From the NCBI RefSeq assembly GCF_014803405.1, contig NZ_JACYFG010000004.1, forward strand, positions 1-64,000: a stretch of 64,000 nucleotides of DNA. Direction: 5' to 3'. The notes beneath the pieces are model-generated. The model had not been told where the DNA came from. It ran no database searches and worked only from the letters and a program-made list of their open reading frames with translations. The position numbers and the translations under genes were made by a program. The DNA is from Pelagicoccus enzymogenes. GTDB lineage: Bacteria > Verrucomicrobiota > Verrucomicrobiia > Opitutales > Opitutaceae. Below, one piece after another: positions 34,501-43,040 of the stretch (within the stretch, counting starts at the first letter, position 1; the number at the start of each line of letters is the position of its first letter).

Positions 34501-36996
34501 GCCAGTCGAAGGCAGCTTCAGGCCATAGCGTACCCCATTTACCCATACCTTGATCGGCTTCACACCGGGCTTCTGCTTGCTGTAGCGAATCAGCAAGGTT
34601 TTGGTTCCCCCTTCGAGGCCACCGTCGAAATCAGTGAAACGAACGTCGTGGGACGGGTGGCTCAGTTCAAAATATCCGTCGCCCGTGTATCCACTTTCCG
34701 AATTCCCGAACGGAGCGGTGCCCGGCTCCGCTGAGCTCACATCGTAGGCATCATTGAAAGCCACCACGACTGCAACCGGCAAGGACACGCCTTGCTCGCC
34801 CGCATCATCGGTCGCTACGGCCCTCAGCTCGAAGGTTCCTCCCTCGGTGGCATCCCATAGAGCGGTGTAAGGCTCGCTGAGGTCCATCCCCCAGAACTTC
34901 CCGCTTTCGAAAAACTGCACCGACTCGACGAAGCCATCCGAATCGCTCGCTTCCGCAACCAAAGGCACATCGTCTCCGATCGAAACGACTGTGTTGCTGC
35001 TAGGCGCAACTAGAGAAACCTGCGGAAGTTCGTTGCTCTCAGCGTAGTAAAACTCTGGAGACACTGGCGGGATCATGCCGTCACCCAGATAGAATCCTGG
35101 ATGAGGGGGTTGGTTGTATCCAACATTCTGCCACGCGATCGCCAAGCGGTACTGACGGTCGTGCATCAAGGTTACCATACGGCACTCCGCAGGGATAGTG
35201 GTCGTGTAGATACGCAGCTCGGTGCTGTCAGTATTTCGCCAAATCACTTCTTCGCGCCAATCCCCCAAGATGTCGCCGCTCAAGTTCGGCGTGGCCTTTG
35301 TGGAATTATTAGAAAGAATTCCCGTGTCGGAAAACAGTGGGTCGGCCTCGCCCGTTTCCCAATTCCACTTGGTAATGGAGACGTTGCTCAAGAGCTCGCG
35401 GAGCAGATCGCCATCCCACCAAACGAGGAAGTTCATGGACGGTAAGCTCGAGGTCTCGATCGGCTCTCCCTTGACCGAGTGCATGCCTCCGCGCGAGGCC
35501 CAGGTTTCGAAGCCGCGGAAACGCGGATCGATGTCCGCAGCAACGCCGCGGCCAACATCTGAGCCGCTGCCGCTCACACCAAAAATCACTTCACCCGTCG
35601 CTGCATCGTGCAACTCCGAACCGTTGGGCCCGTAAGAGCTGGGAGACTCGTGCGGCATCCAAACTTCCAAGCCCGGACGATCCGGGTCCATGTCGGAAAA
35701 ATGCAAGGCATCTCCATGCCCGATTCCCGTAGTGTAAAGTCCACTACCGTTGTCATCGATCGTCGCAGCTCCGTATACGATCTCATCCTTGCCGTCGCCA
35801 TCTACGTCGCCAACAGTCAAGCTGTGCGCCCCCTGCCCTCTGTAGGTGTCGGGAGTCCCTTCGTCCAGAGTGTCGAAAACCCAGCGTTTCGTCAGGGCGC
35901 CATCCCTCCAGTCATACGCTGCAAGCACTGTGCGAGTGTAGTAGCCACGACACATTACCAAACTGGGACGCTCGCCGTCCAGGTAAGCAACCGCCGCCAA
36001 AAACCGGTCCACACGGTTTCCATAACCGTCGCCCCAGAGGGCATCGATTTCGGCGCTCGTAGGAAAAAACGTGCCGGGCACGCGCTGTGGCTCATAGAGA
36101 GTAGAAGCCATCTCGAGACCTGAAAGCCCATCGAAAAGCGTGAGAAACTCGGGTCCCTCCAAGATGTATCCACCCGAGTTGCGGCGATCCGCCGCATGGT
36201 CGATTGGGGGCATCGCTCCCCCGAACCATTTGTTCGCATCGGCGACGTAGGCTCCGCTCGCATCCATTGACCCTTCCGCAGTTCGGCAAGCCACCTCTGC
36301 TTTGCCGTCCCCATCCAAGTCATAAACCATGAACTGCGTGTAATGGGAGCCGGAGCGAATGTTCACCCCCAAGTCGATTCTCCATAGCAACTCCCCTTCC
36401 AAGGTGTAGGCATCTAGGAGCGTGTTTCCGGTGTATCCGCTCTGAGCGTTGTCGCGGGCGTTCGAAGGGTACCACTTGACCACCACTTCATAGTCACCAT
36501 CGCCATCCAAGTCACCGACCGACAGGTCATTGGCCGAATAAGAGTAGTTTACCCCATCCGCCGTAACGCCGTCTGCGGGAACCTGCAGCGGGAGACTTAG
36601 ATACTGCTGTACCGGAGCATCCGCCTCGATCGTCGCCTTGCGACTAGGAGCCAACTCAACTCCGTCGACGACAGCGCGCACCGAATAGGCATTCGAGGCA
36701 GCGAGGTCGGCCGTACTGTCCTTGAAGTCAGTGGTTTGCAGCAGCGGGGTGGAAGTCAGCTTGATGGCGGGCCCGCCGTCGGCCGAACGGTAGACATTGA
36801 ACGCGGTGCCGGGCGAATCGCTGACCAAAAGCCGCCAACTCAGGTAAACCTGGTTAGCGTTGGCCTTTACCGCGACGAGGCCACGGTCCAGCTTTTCCAG
36901 CTGATGGGGCGCCGCATGGGCCTGGTAGGCCAGCGATTGAACGAGAAACAGGCAGCAGAGAGCCGCCTTACACAATAAGGATAGCTTTGGAGGCAT
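31558..36996 (-). CDS. PL11 rhamnogalacturonan lyase with multiple CBM and Ig-like modules, secreted
   Basis: The ATG at 36996 gives a signal peptide (LSLLCKAALCCLFLVQSLA). The frame extends upstream to 37125 without signal features. The N-terminal 640 residues match family 11 lyases: RGLVAVKANANQVYLSWRLL, several Ca-binding D-x-D-x-D-G loops (VGDLDGDGDYEVV, YDLDGDGKAEV, VGDVDGDGKDEIV) and HDRQYRLAIAWQNVGYNQPP. The remaining 1170 residues alternate Ig-like domains with about five CBM6/35-like domains, for example GYTGDGYFELS, GYNGTGYVELP, GFNGTAYMNFP and two modules starting LRQEAEDxILAG. Total 1812 residues. It cleaves the rhamnose-galacturonate backbone by beta-elimination, and the modules should bind it to cell-wall glycans. 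Confidence 0.9.
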   Translation of the reverse strand: MPPKLSLLCKAALCCLFLVQSLAYQAHAAPHQLEKLDRGLVAVKANANQVYLSWRLLVSDSPGTAFNVYRSADGGPAIKLTSTPLLQTTDFKDSTADLAASNAYSVRAVVDGVELAPSRKATIEADAPVQQYLSLPLQVPADGVTADGVNYSYSANDLSVGDLDGDGDYEVVVKWYPSNARDNAQSGYTGNTLLDAYTLEGELLWRIDLGVNIRSGSHYTQFMVYDLDGDGKAEVACRTAEGSMDASGAYVADANKWFGGAMPPIDHAADRRNSGGYILEGPEFLTLFDGLSGLEMASTLYEPQRVPGTFFPTSAEIDALWGDGYGNRVDRFLAAVAYLDGERPSLVMCRGYYTRTVLAAYDWRDGALTKRWVFDTLDEGTPDTYRGQGAHSLTVGDVDGDGKDEIVYGAATIDDNGSGLYTTGIGHGDALHFSDMDPDRPGLEVWMPHESPSSYGPNGSELHDAATGEVIFGVSGSGSDVGRGVAADIDPRFRGFETWASRGGMHSVKGEPIETSSLPSMNFLVWWDGDLLRELLSNVSITKWNWETGEADPLFSDTGILSNNSTKATPNLSGDILGDWREEVIWRNTDSTELRIYTTTIPAECRMVTLMHDRQYRLAIAWQNVGYNQPPHPGFYLGDGMIPPVSPEFYYAESNELPQVSLVAPSSNTVVSIGDDVPLVAEASDSDGFVESVQFFESGKFWGMDLSEPYTALWDATEGGTFELRAVATDDAGEQGVSLPVAVVVAFNDAYDVSSAEPGTAPFGNSESGYTGDGYFELSHPSHDVRFTDFDGGLEGGTKTLLIRYSKQKPGVKPIKVWVNGVRYGLKLPSTGSASSWEEFAFSVELAPGETNELVFESLGGEIYFDKVTALGIVRNQAPAVTLTSPKDGFSNLEGIDLYLSALAKDIGGSVEKVEFFVNGTLVGSAESEPYAFIWQEVGEGAYEIVATATDNLGDATSTDAVHVLVNNPPLVAIVEPNEVAYTLVAESTPIVVEADDGVGSVELVELLMDGALLDSSAGPAYEFDWVPDSAGPRAFQAVATDNRGTTAASSPIMVNVLPAGYEAVSQAEDVGLSGDAVVANSLSGYNGTGYVELPSEAGRIELKQVDGGSGSMALVRIRYANTSSDSRVAILSVNSASYPVEFAPTGGSFVVLDLPVPVDAGKSNALLLSAIGEGALAIDEFKVRGLQSLNDHTYHAENALASASMVVESSNSGFNGTAYMNFPGSDGLLEFPTVDGGLGGTKTLSIRYALGSGAREGRLTVNGVSRPINFVASGSFTTYVYMDIDVDLNPGNANSILIESIGNDLANVDEIVVRGVGTPSAVPDVALLTPTDPSIEWRWGETMTMTASASIDSGSIERVEYYAMDPLVKVGEATIAPYSFDWFVLPGEYEILARAYSGNGSVAESYGYLMDVSFDNDRPTVEITSPAVGTVLLDGADVTIEATASDPDGSVAQVEFYVDGSLVGVDAEEPFSHTLTSLPAGGYQVKVRAVDNLGSTSFVDVLELGVYYATGGELRQEAEDGILAGAYVTNYDSRLPGPVGVPNAVKSLSSSGSDSNDLPGTDYLEMRFNIPVRGYYRIKSSVASPDGSSDSMYVSIDGADPFQHRWVTAISSGFATDYVRSDRQDPLLILWEQGGHYVRFGHREPLELDYFEVELVSEAPLAQPFYPTGGELRQEAEDAILAGNFTVVAEADASGGFAVQTGGTLSPTPNYAEFRFNVEHPGIYALKAGVKTVTFAGQDDSLYVSIDGASSSQHTWDTEEADYYIEDYVASRTAGDPLLIFLYPGGHSVRFGDREGPYLDWVELEYQGDGL

Positions 36997-37156
36997 AGTT
37001 TTTTGGGGTGTCCGTTTGGAGTGGTTTAGAGCTTGGAACGCCAATAGGTCAGCGTTCCTGGCACGCAGCCCATCCCCGATCATGTCACGGAGGGTCGACG
37101 AGCTCGGAAAGGCTGGAAACATCAAGCCAGGCTTTTTGTTACTCTTCCATTGTTCT

Positions 37157-37169
37157 CAAATCTGACAGT
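37157..37169. promoter_or_regulatory. Shared motif CAAATCTGACAGT upstream of the PL11 gene
   Basis: Identical over 13 bases to 29092-29104. It lies 161 bases upstream of the lyase start codon. Confidence 0.45.
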
Positions 37170-37231
37170 CATTTATCGACGATCCCTACTAAGGGAGGGA
37201 TCGCGTGGAAGGAGACCGCTCGTGCGGGCGC

Positions 37232-37264
37232 GAAAAAGCCCGACCGCTACCCTACGGCCGGGCT
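37232..37264 (-). terminator. Minus-direction intrinsic terminator with no obvious gene before it
   Basis: On the minus strand AGCCCG pairs with CGGGCT around a partly paired loop and is followed at once by TTTTTC. No annotated minus-strand gene ends here; the next thing downstream is the PL11 lyase. It could end a small RNA or act as an attenuator in a long lyase leader. Confidence 0.4.
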
Positions 37265-37503
37265 CCATACCCTTAAATCCAGCTAAAAGAGTCACCCCTG
37301 ACTCACTGGCCGGACTACCTAAAGGGCATCATACTACTCAAAGATAGCTACTTATGACTCCTGTTAGCGGAAACTCGCCCTGCCCTCCCCGAAGCCAACT
37401 ATCGAGAGTTCGAGACGATTCGAATCGGCAAGGAGACAGAAAACAAGCAGGCACGCTACGGTGAGACACATATTGCTTCTATAGAGCCGAACCTTGGCAA
37501 TAC

Positions 37504-37514
37504 GTAACTGTTAC
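37504..37514. promoter_or_regulatory. LacI-type operator GTAACTGTTAC upstream of the TonB-dependent receptor
   Basis: This perfect odd-centred palindrome is identical to the core of TGTAACTGTTACA at 42965-42977, upstream of the LacI gene 41819-42808. LacI repressors normally bind such sites and commonly regulate themselves and the linked uptake gene. Confidence 0.5.
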
Positions 37515-37530
37515 AGCAAAGTTTTCACCT

Positions 37531-37539
37531 TCTGACAGT
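37531..37539. promoter_or_regulatory. TCTGACAGT motif upstream of the TonB-dependent receptor
   Basis: Matches the last nine bases of the motif upstream of the GH2 and PL11 genes. It is 16 bases from the LacI-type palindrome. Confidence 0.35.
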
Positions 37540-37898
37540 AAAACCAACACCCCCGCCTCCAAGCCTGAAGAGCGCAGTATAACAGTAATCTACAGGTTCT
37601 AAGAACCGAGACCTGTTCCGACCAAACTCTCTGAAAATGAGGTTGCCGCCTAGTCTTACTGTCCGAAACGGCAAGGTTTGCTGTAACTCTTTCATCTCAG
37701 TGTACATTTACGACACGACCAGTTTTTCCACCCACCGGCGGCTAAGCGCTTCGCCGCCTCAGCTGCCCCCGCTTCGGCCCCGCCCCAAACAACGCTACCG
37801 CTTCCGCCATCCCCGGCGAAAACGAGGCCCCAACTCCACCGAGCGCGCGAAAATTTCCAACTACGGATAAACGAAACAAACACGAAAAACCGCACGAA

Positions 37899-40800
37899 AT
37901 GAAACAACCCATGAACGTACCCCAAACCGCTCGACGCTGGCTGCTTGCCCTCGCGTTGACCTGCCCCTTCGCAGAGTGGGCAAGCGCGCAAAGCGCCTCG
38001 ACAAGCGAAGATGACGAGATCTTCGAACTCTCGCCATTCGAGGTTAAGTCCTCCGCGGACGACACCGGATACCGCGCGACAAACACGCTGGCCGGCTCAC
38101 GCCTGAGCACGAACCTGGCGGACATCGGCGCCTCCATCTCCGTCGTCACTTTGCAGCAGATGGAGGACACCGCCTCCACAGACCTCAACGACATCTTCCG
38201 CTACGAGGCCAGTACCGAAGGTTCATCCACCTACACGCCTGGCGTAGGCGTGTTGCGCGGCGACGGTATCGCTGACGTCAATGCAGGCTTCGCCAGCGGA
38301 GCCAACGGCATCGCCATGACCAATGCGACGGCAAATACCGTACGCGGTCTCGGATCCCCCTCCGCCTCCATCAACTTCTACCGGGCCATCAATCAGATTC
38401 CTCTCGACTCCTACAACGTGCAGTCAGTGGAAATCAGCCGCGGCCCGAACTCCATGCTCTTCGGCACAGGCAGTCCGGCCGGCGTGGTCAACCAAAGCCG
38501 CACCACCGCCGCCCTCAACCAGAACCTGCAGGCCCTCAAGCTCAAGTTCGACGATCGCGGTTCCAAGCGGGCGAGCCTTTCATTCAACCGCTCCCTCGTC
38601 GATGACAAGCTCGCCGTCGCCGGCGCCATCCTCGTCGACAACAAGGAGTTCGAGCGCAAGCCCTCCTACGACGACACCCGCCGTTTCTACGGATCGGTAA
38701 CCTTCAAGCCGACGGAAAAAACGAAGTTCAACCTCAACTTCGAAGACTACAGCAACGAGAATCGTCGCCCCAACACCCTCACGCCAGTCGACTACGTAAC
38801 GCCGTGGATCGAGGAAGGCATGCCCATGTACAACCCCATCACCAAGATGGTCACGTACACCAGCACCGGCGAACAAGTCGGTCCTTTCATTAACCGCACC
38901 GGAAGCCCCCTCATCGACGATGTCAGGTCCTACATCATGGGACTGCCTGACTACGACGAAACTAAGTGGAACAGCAGCCAAACCAGCTACAACGGACGTT
39001 CCATCGTCGGCTGGACCGCCCTCGCCGAAAACGGCTCCGCCCTGCAGGTACCCAGCATGCGCTGGACCAACAGCCGCCCCACCATGCAAATCGGCGGTGG
39101 CGAAACCGTAAACTGGTTCCAAGCTCAGCCCGGCGGTTACCGCACCCAGTTCGGTACGGACGAGAACCCAGCGGCCAACGCTCCTTGGGGCCCCTCCTCC
39201 TCCGACATCTACGCCAACGCCGACAACTACCCGGTCTACGAACAGTACTGGAGCTCCTCAGCGGACTACTCCGCTCGCGGCGGCGACATCGCTAGCTGGA
39301 AATACTCAGGCGTGACCGATCAGTCCATTTACGATTGGGAGAACCTAAACATCCTGCAGATGAACTACGGCGAAGAGGACGCGAGAACCACCAATCTCGA
39401 GTTCGAGCAAAAGCTCAACGACGACCTCTACTTCTCCGCTGGCTGGTTCCGTCAAGACTTCGAGTCCTACTCCAGCTACACCGTGTCGCAGCTGAACGCT
39501 ACCACCTTCTACGTCGACACCAACTCCCACCTGCCAGACGGTTCGGTCAACCCCTATGCTGGTGGCGTCTACGTCCAGGACCTCGACCCTGACAGCTTCC
39601 GCAACGAGCTCGTCAACGACCAGTACCGCGCCATCTTGGCCTACACTCCGGACTTCACCGCGAACGACGGTTGGAGCCGCTGGCTCGGCAAGCACCAGTT
39701 CATCGGCTTTCTTTCCGAAGAGAAGGAAACCCAGGACTTCTACCGCCTCCGCTTCAACTACTACGATAGCGGCGAAGCGGATGCTGGCATGATTCGCTAC
39801 TTGGCAAACCCGAACAACGACGCCGACGGCAACCCGACCGGCTACCGCAATGAAGGAGCTACCACACGTCGCGCCTTCTACCTCAGCCAGCCAAATCTCG
39901 ACGTATCACAATACGGAGTCGCCAACATGGGCAGCGGCGAGTGGAACTACACTGACTACACCGGCAACATGGACGTCTACAACTGGGAAAACTCCCAGTG
40001 GCAGCAGGTTTCTTACTCTGCGTCCTTCAATCCCCACTCCGCCCACACCGGCAGCAAGCAAACCAAGATCTCCACTTGGAACATCGGCGGCACCAGCCAC
40101 TTCTGGGAAGATCGCATCGTAGCCACCTACGGCATCCGCGAGGACGAAGTTTCCAACCGCGGCACGACATCCGGAACCATCACCGACGAAAACGGAAACG
40201 TTCTCTCCGAGTCCCTCACCCGTCCGGAGCTGTACGAAAACGGATTCCTCAACCTCGACGCCATCATGGATCGCTACCGTCCATGGACCACCATCTCGGA
40301 GCAGACCAGCACCGCTGGCGTGGTCGTTCGCCCCTTCAAGGGCTGGGACGGCATCGAATCCCGCGCGAATTCCGGAAACCTCTTCTCCGAATTCCTCAAC
40401 ACGGTTGGGTTCACCTTCAACAAGTCGGAGACCTTTAACCCGCCGACTTCGGCTCGCGTCGACCTCTTCGGCAACGCCCTCCCCAAGCCAAGCGGCGAAG
40501 GCGAAGACATCGGCATCCAGTTCTCGCTCTTCGAGAACAAGCTCTTCGCCAAGGTCAGCAAGTACGAATCCTCCAACGAAAACGAGCAGATCAGCGGCGG
40601 CACGGTATTCTCCCGCTTCACCGGCAACCTCGACCAGAGCACCTTCCGCAACTGGGCCCGCACCATTGCCCTCATCAACTGGGGACAGGACCCAACTAAC
40701 ACCGAAACCTTCGGAGCTAACCTCAGCACCGCGCAAGAGGAACAACTGGAAGCCGACATCGAAGCGATCTGGGGACTCCCCTACGATTACTACAGCGACC

Positions 40801-41597
40801 TCGGTTCCACTGGAGCGACCCGTTCGGTCTTCGCAGAAGGCACCGAAGTTGAAGTGGTCTACAACCCAACCCGCAACTGGACCCTCAAGTTCACCGGTTC
40901 CAAGCAGGAAACGGTTTACTCCAACGTGATGAAGGAATACGGAGCATGGTTCGACCGCCGCTTCCCGGACTGGCAAAATGCATCGGCTGCAGACCACCTG
41001 CTTCCAGAGTACCAAGACCTCGCCACCTACACCACCGACGGCGGCACCAACGTAAACCTGACCAACTTCTGGAGCAGCTACGGCTACACCTCGCAAGTGC
41101 GCGATACCAATCCCGTAGACCGCACCGTCGAAGCCTACTACAACAGCATCCTCGTTCCCCAGGTTCGTCTCGCTACCGACCTCGAAGGCCAGGTCATCAC
41201 CAACCAGAGCAAGTACCAGGCAGCCCTCACCACCAACTACAAGTTCACCGACGGCAAGTACAAGGGCTGGTCAGTGGGCGGCAGCATGCGTTGGTTGGAC
41301 AAAAAGTCCATCGGCTACTACGGCAAGGCCAGCGGAGCCAACGGTCCTGACTATATCGATATTTCGGATACGTCCCGTCCAATCTATACGCCAGCCCAGA
41401 CCTTCTACGACTTCTGGCTCTCCCATAAGCGTCCTATCTGGGACGGCAAGGCCGACATGAAGGTACAGCTCAACATCGTCAACGCCTTCGAGAGCGGCGG
41501 TTTGCAAACCGTCGGAGTCAACTTCGACGGCTCGCCCTACGGCTACCGCATCATCGATCCGCGCAAGTTCGTGCTGAGCTTCGGTTTCGATATGTAG
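37899..41597 (+). CDS. TonB-dependent receptor (oligosaccharide uptake)
   Basis: The 1232-residue outer-membrane protein has a signal peptide (WLLALALTCPFAEWASAQ), then FELSPFEVKSS as a short linker region typical of Opitutia receptors, a plug domain (NTLAGSRLSTNLADIGASIS to VEISRGPNSMLFGTGSPAGV) and a long 22-strand barrel ending RKFVLSFGFDM. It should import oligosaccharides or chelates across the outer membrane using TonB/ExbBD energy. Position beside secreted pectinases and the LacI gene indicates pectin-derived oligosaccharides. No SusD-like partner is present, as expected outside Bacteroidota. A strong terminator follows. Confidence 0.92.
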   Translation: MKQPMNVPQTARRWLLALALTCPFAEWASAQSASTSEDDEIFELSPFEVKSSADDTGYRATNTLAGSRLSTNLADIGASISVVTLQQMEDTASTDLNDIFRYEASTEGSSTYTPGVGVLRGDGIADVNAGFASGANGIAMTNATANTVRGLGSPSASINFYRAINQIPLDSYNVQSVEISRGPNSMLFGTGSPAGVVNQSRTTAALNQNLQALKLKFDDRGSKRASLSFNRSLVDDKLAVAGAILVDNKEFERKPSYDDTRRFYGSVTFKPTEKTKFNLNFEDYSNENRRPNTLTPVDYVTPWIEEGMPMYNPITKMVTYTSTGEQVGPFINRTGSPLIDDVRSYIMGLPDYDETKWNSSQTSYNGRSIVGWTALAENGSALQVPSMRWTNSRPTMQIGGGETVNWFQAQPGGYRTQFGTDENPAANAPWGPSSSDIYANADNYPVYEQYWSSSADYSARGGDIASWKYSGVTDQSIYDWENLNILQMNYGEEDARTTNLEFEQKLNDDLYFSAGWFRQDFESYSSYTVSQLNATTFYVDTNSHLPDGSVNPYAGGVYVQDLDPDSFRNELVNDQYRAILAYTPDFTANDGWSRWLGKHQFIGFLSEEKETQDFYRLRFNYYDSGEADAGMIRYLANPNNDADGNPTGYRNEGATTRRAFYLSQPNLDVSQYGVANMGSGEWNYTDYTGNMDVYNWENSQWQQVSYSASFNPHSAHTGSKQTKISTWNIGGTSHFWEDRIVATYGIREDEVSNRGTTSGTITDENGNVLSESLTRPELYENGFLNLDAIMDRYRPWTTISEQTSTAGVVVRPFKGWDGIESRANSGNLFSEFLNTVGFTFNKSETFNPPTSARVDLFGNALPKPSGEGEDIGIQFSLFENKLFAKVSKYESSNENEQISGGTVFSRFTGNLDQSTFRNWARTIALINWGQDPTNTETFGANLSTAQEEQLEADIEAIWGLPYDYYSDLGSTGATRSVFAEGTEVEVVYNPTRNWTLKFTGSKQETVYSNVMKEYGAWFDRRFPDWQNASAADHLLPEYQDLATYTTDGGTNVNLTNFWSSYGYTSQVRDTNPVDRTVEAYYNSILVPQVRLATDLEGQVITNQSKYQAALTTNYKFTDGKYKGWSVGGSMRWLDKKSIGYYGKASGANGPDYIDISDTSRPIYTPAQTFYDFWLSHKRPIWDGKADMKVQLNIVNAFESGGLQTVGVNFDGSPYGYRIIDPRKFVLSFGFDM

Positions 41598-41620
41598 TCG
41601 ATAAAAAATTACAAAACAAC

Positions 41621-41653
41621 AAAGGTGCCCCACACGCTGGGGCACCTTTTTTT
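41621..41653 (+). terminator. Strong intrinsic terminator after the TonB-dependent receptor
   Basis: AAAGGTGCCCCA (41621-41632) pairs perfectly with TGGGGCACCTTT (41638-41649) around CACGC and is followed by further T residues. This is the clearest terminator in the window. Confidence 0.92.
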
Positions 41654-41739
41654 GTTTACGACCAAAAGCAATTTGGACCAGCAGAACTCATAAAAGAACC
41701 TGCAGCTTAGCCGAACCTTACCCAGTCAAGGAGATAGCA

Positions 41740-41756
41740 GCCGCTGTTGCAGCGGC
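41740..41756. repeat. Short REP-like hairpin
   Basis: GCCGCTG-TTG-CAGCGGC is a perfect 7-bp stem with a 3-base loop. It resembles the first hairpin of the composite repeats at 48263 and 49388 (ACCGCTGTCCCAGCGGT). It lies between the convergent receptor and LacI genes. Confidence 0.5.
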
Positions 41757-41818
41757 CACACGCATTGCAGCAGCGCCCTACAAGCAAGCGGGCCTTCGGT
41801 CGCGTTTGCAAACTCAGC

Positions 41819-42808
41819 TCAGTCTCCAAAGACCGAGTTTCGCTCTATCAACTCCACCGGCAGGGTTATCGTTCTCTGCTCGGGAGCTTGGCCCTGCATC
41901 AAGTCCTCCAAAAGGGAAGCCACCGCGCTCGCCATTTCTTCCAGGGGCTCTGCGATGGTGGTGAGCGGCGGACTCATAAATTTGGATACAACCGCGTTCT
42001 CGCCGCCGATAACGGAGATGTCTTCCGGCACCCTCACGCCCATCACGTAGGAAAGCAAGTGCAGCACCTCCATCGCTTGAAAGCTTGACCCCGGCACGTA
42101 AAGGGCATCCGCCCCATTACGCACGATACGGGTGACCGCCGCCATCAAGGAGTCCGACTCCTCCATCAACAAACGGTAATCGTCTACCTTCACTCCCGCG
42201 CTCTCCATGGCATCCCGATAGCCCCGCAGCCGCTCCGCATGCGGCAAGGAGCGCTTGGAATAGAAAGCGAGTTTGGTTTTGCCGCGAGCGATGAAATGCT
42301 CCGCCGCCAGAACTCCCGCCTGGTAATGGTCCGAAACGACCGCATGCTGTTCGGGAGCGCAATCGAACTTGTCCAGATAAACCACCGGCAGCTGTTTTTC
42401 GAACTCCTGCAGCAATGGCTGCAATTGAGGGCCGCAGCTCACCGCCACGATCGCGTCGACAAATTGCGTCGACAACTGCTTTTGCGGATCTTCCGGAAAG
42501 GACACCGCGAAGCTTTTCTTGCTCAGAGCGTAGGCGAGGTGTGAAATCAACGTCGAGGCGTACCCCTCCATCCGATCGCCGCTCGATGCGTCCGCAACGA
42601 CCGCGACCTGCTTCAAGCGAGCCGACAACTGTGGCTGCAGGTTCATCTCGCGGGCAGCTTTCAGAATGATGTCGCGCGTTTCAGCCGCGACGTTGGAGCG
42701 ATTGTTCAAAACCCGACTTACCGTGCCGGAAGAAAACCCCGTCGCATCCGCTAAATCGTATATGGTGGCCTTTTTCCGCCTGCCTCGCCCAACCTGCTCC
42801 TCGCCCAT
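41819..42808 (-). CDS. LacI-family transcriptional regulator
   Basis: The 329-residue protein has the LacI HTH near the N-terminus (ATIYDLADATGFSSGTVSRV then LNNRSNVAAETRD) followed by the hinge (ILKAAREMNLQP) and a periplasmic-binding-like effector domain (VVADASSGDRMEGY, DAIVAVSCGPQL, VVSDHYQAGVLAAEHF, ISVIGGENAVVSKFMSPPLT). It probably represses the receptor gene and itself in the absence of an inducing sugar. Palindromes of the LacI type lie upstream of this gene (42965-42998) and upstream of the receptor (37504). Confidence 0.9.
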   Translation of the reverse strand: MGEEQVGRGRRKKATIYDLADATGFSSGTVSRVLNNRSNVAAETRDIILKAAREMNLQPQLSARLKQVAVVADASSGDRMEGYASTLISHLAYALSKKSFAVSFPEDPQKQLSTQFVDAIVAVSCGPQLQPLLQEFEKQLPVVYLDKFDCAPEQHAVVSDHYQAGVLAAEHFIARGKTKLAFYSKRSLPHAERLRGYRDAMESAGVKVDDYRLLMEESDSLMAAVTRIVRNGADALYVPGSSFQAMEVLHLLSYVMGVRVPEDISVIGGENAVVSKFMSPPLTTIAEPLEEMASAVASLLEDLMQGQAPEQRTITLPVELIERNSVFGD

Positions 42809-42964
42809 CTTCTGTTACCGTTTTTCGCGTTTCTGCCAATGAGTCCCCGCTTCCGAGCCCTCTACCTACCCGCAGCGCAGACCGATTGGCAACTGCCAAG
42901 CAACAACAATGGAGCAAAAGGGTTAAAACCCATGGGGAACCCGACCATGGAAGCGCAAAGCGAC

Positions 42965-42998
42965 TGTAACTGTTACAACTTTATTGCTTAACTGTTAA
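42965..42998. promoter_or_regulatory. Pair of LacI-type operators upstream of the LacI gene
   Basis: TGTAACTGTTACA (42965-42977) and TTAACTGTTAA (42988-42998) are perfect odd-centred palindromes with the shared core TAACTGTTA. Their centres are 22 bases apart, about two helical turns, which would allow two dimers to bind on one face. They lie about 160 bases upstream of the LacI start codon and between it and the XylR-like gene. Confidence 0.6.
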
Positions 42999-43040
42999 AC
43001 CAGTTCATCTCCAAGGGAGGGCGAATGGCAGCGCCCGGGC

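Larger units (their letters stand above)
37000..37898. other. Long divergent regulatory region between the PL11 gene and the TonB-dependent receptor
   Basis: About 900 bases without a credible gene. It contains the CAAATCTGACAGT motif (37157), a minus-direction terminator-like hairpin (37232-37264), a LacI-type palindrome (37504-37514) and a second TCTGACAGT (37531). The 200 bases before the receptor start are pyrimidine-rich with no clear Shine-Dalgarno. The length suggests a long 5' leader or an unannotated small RNA. Confidence 0.5.

Noticed and set aside
39906-41096. 396-residue minus-strand frame inside the TonB-dependent receptor
   Set aside because: Shadow of a strongly supported receptor gene; composition is valine-glycine biased.
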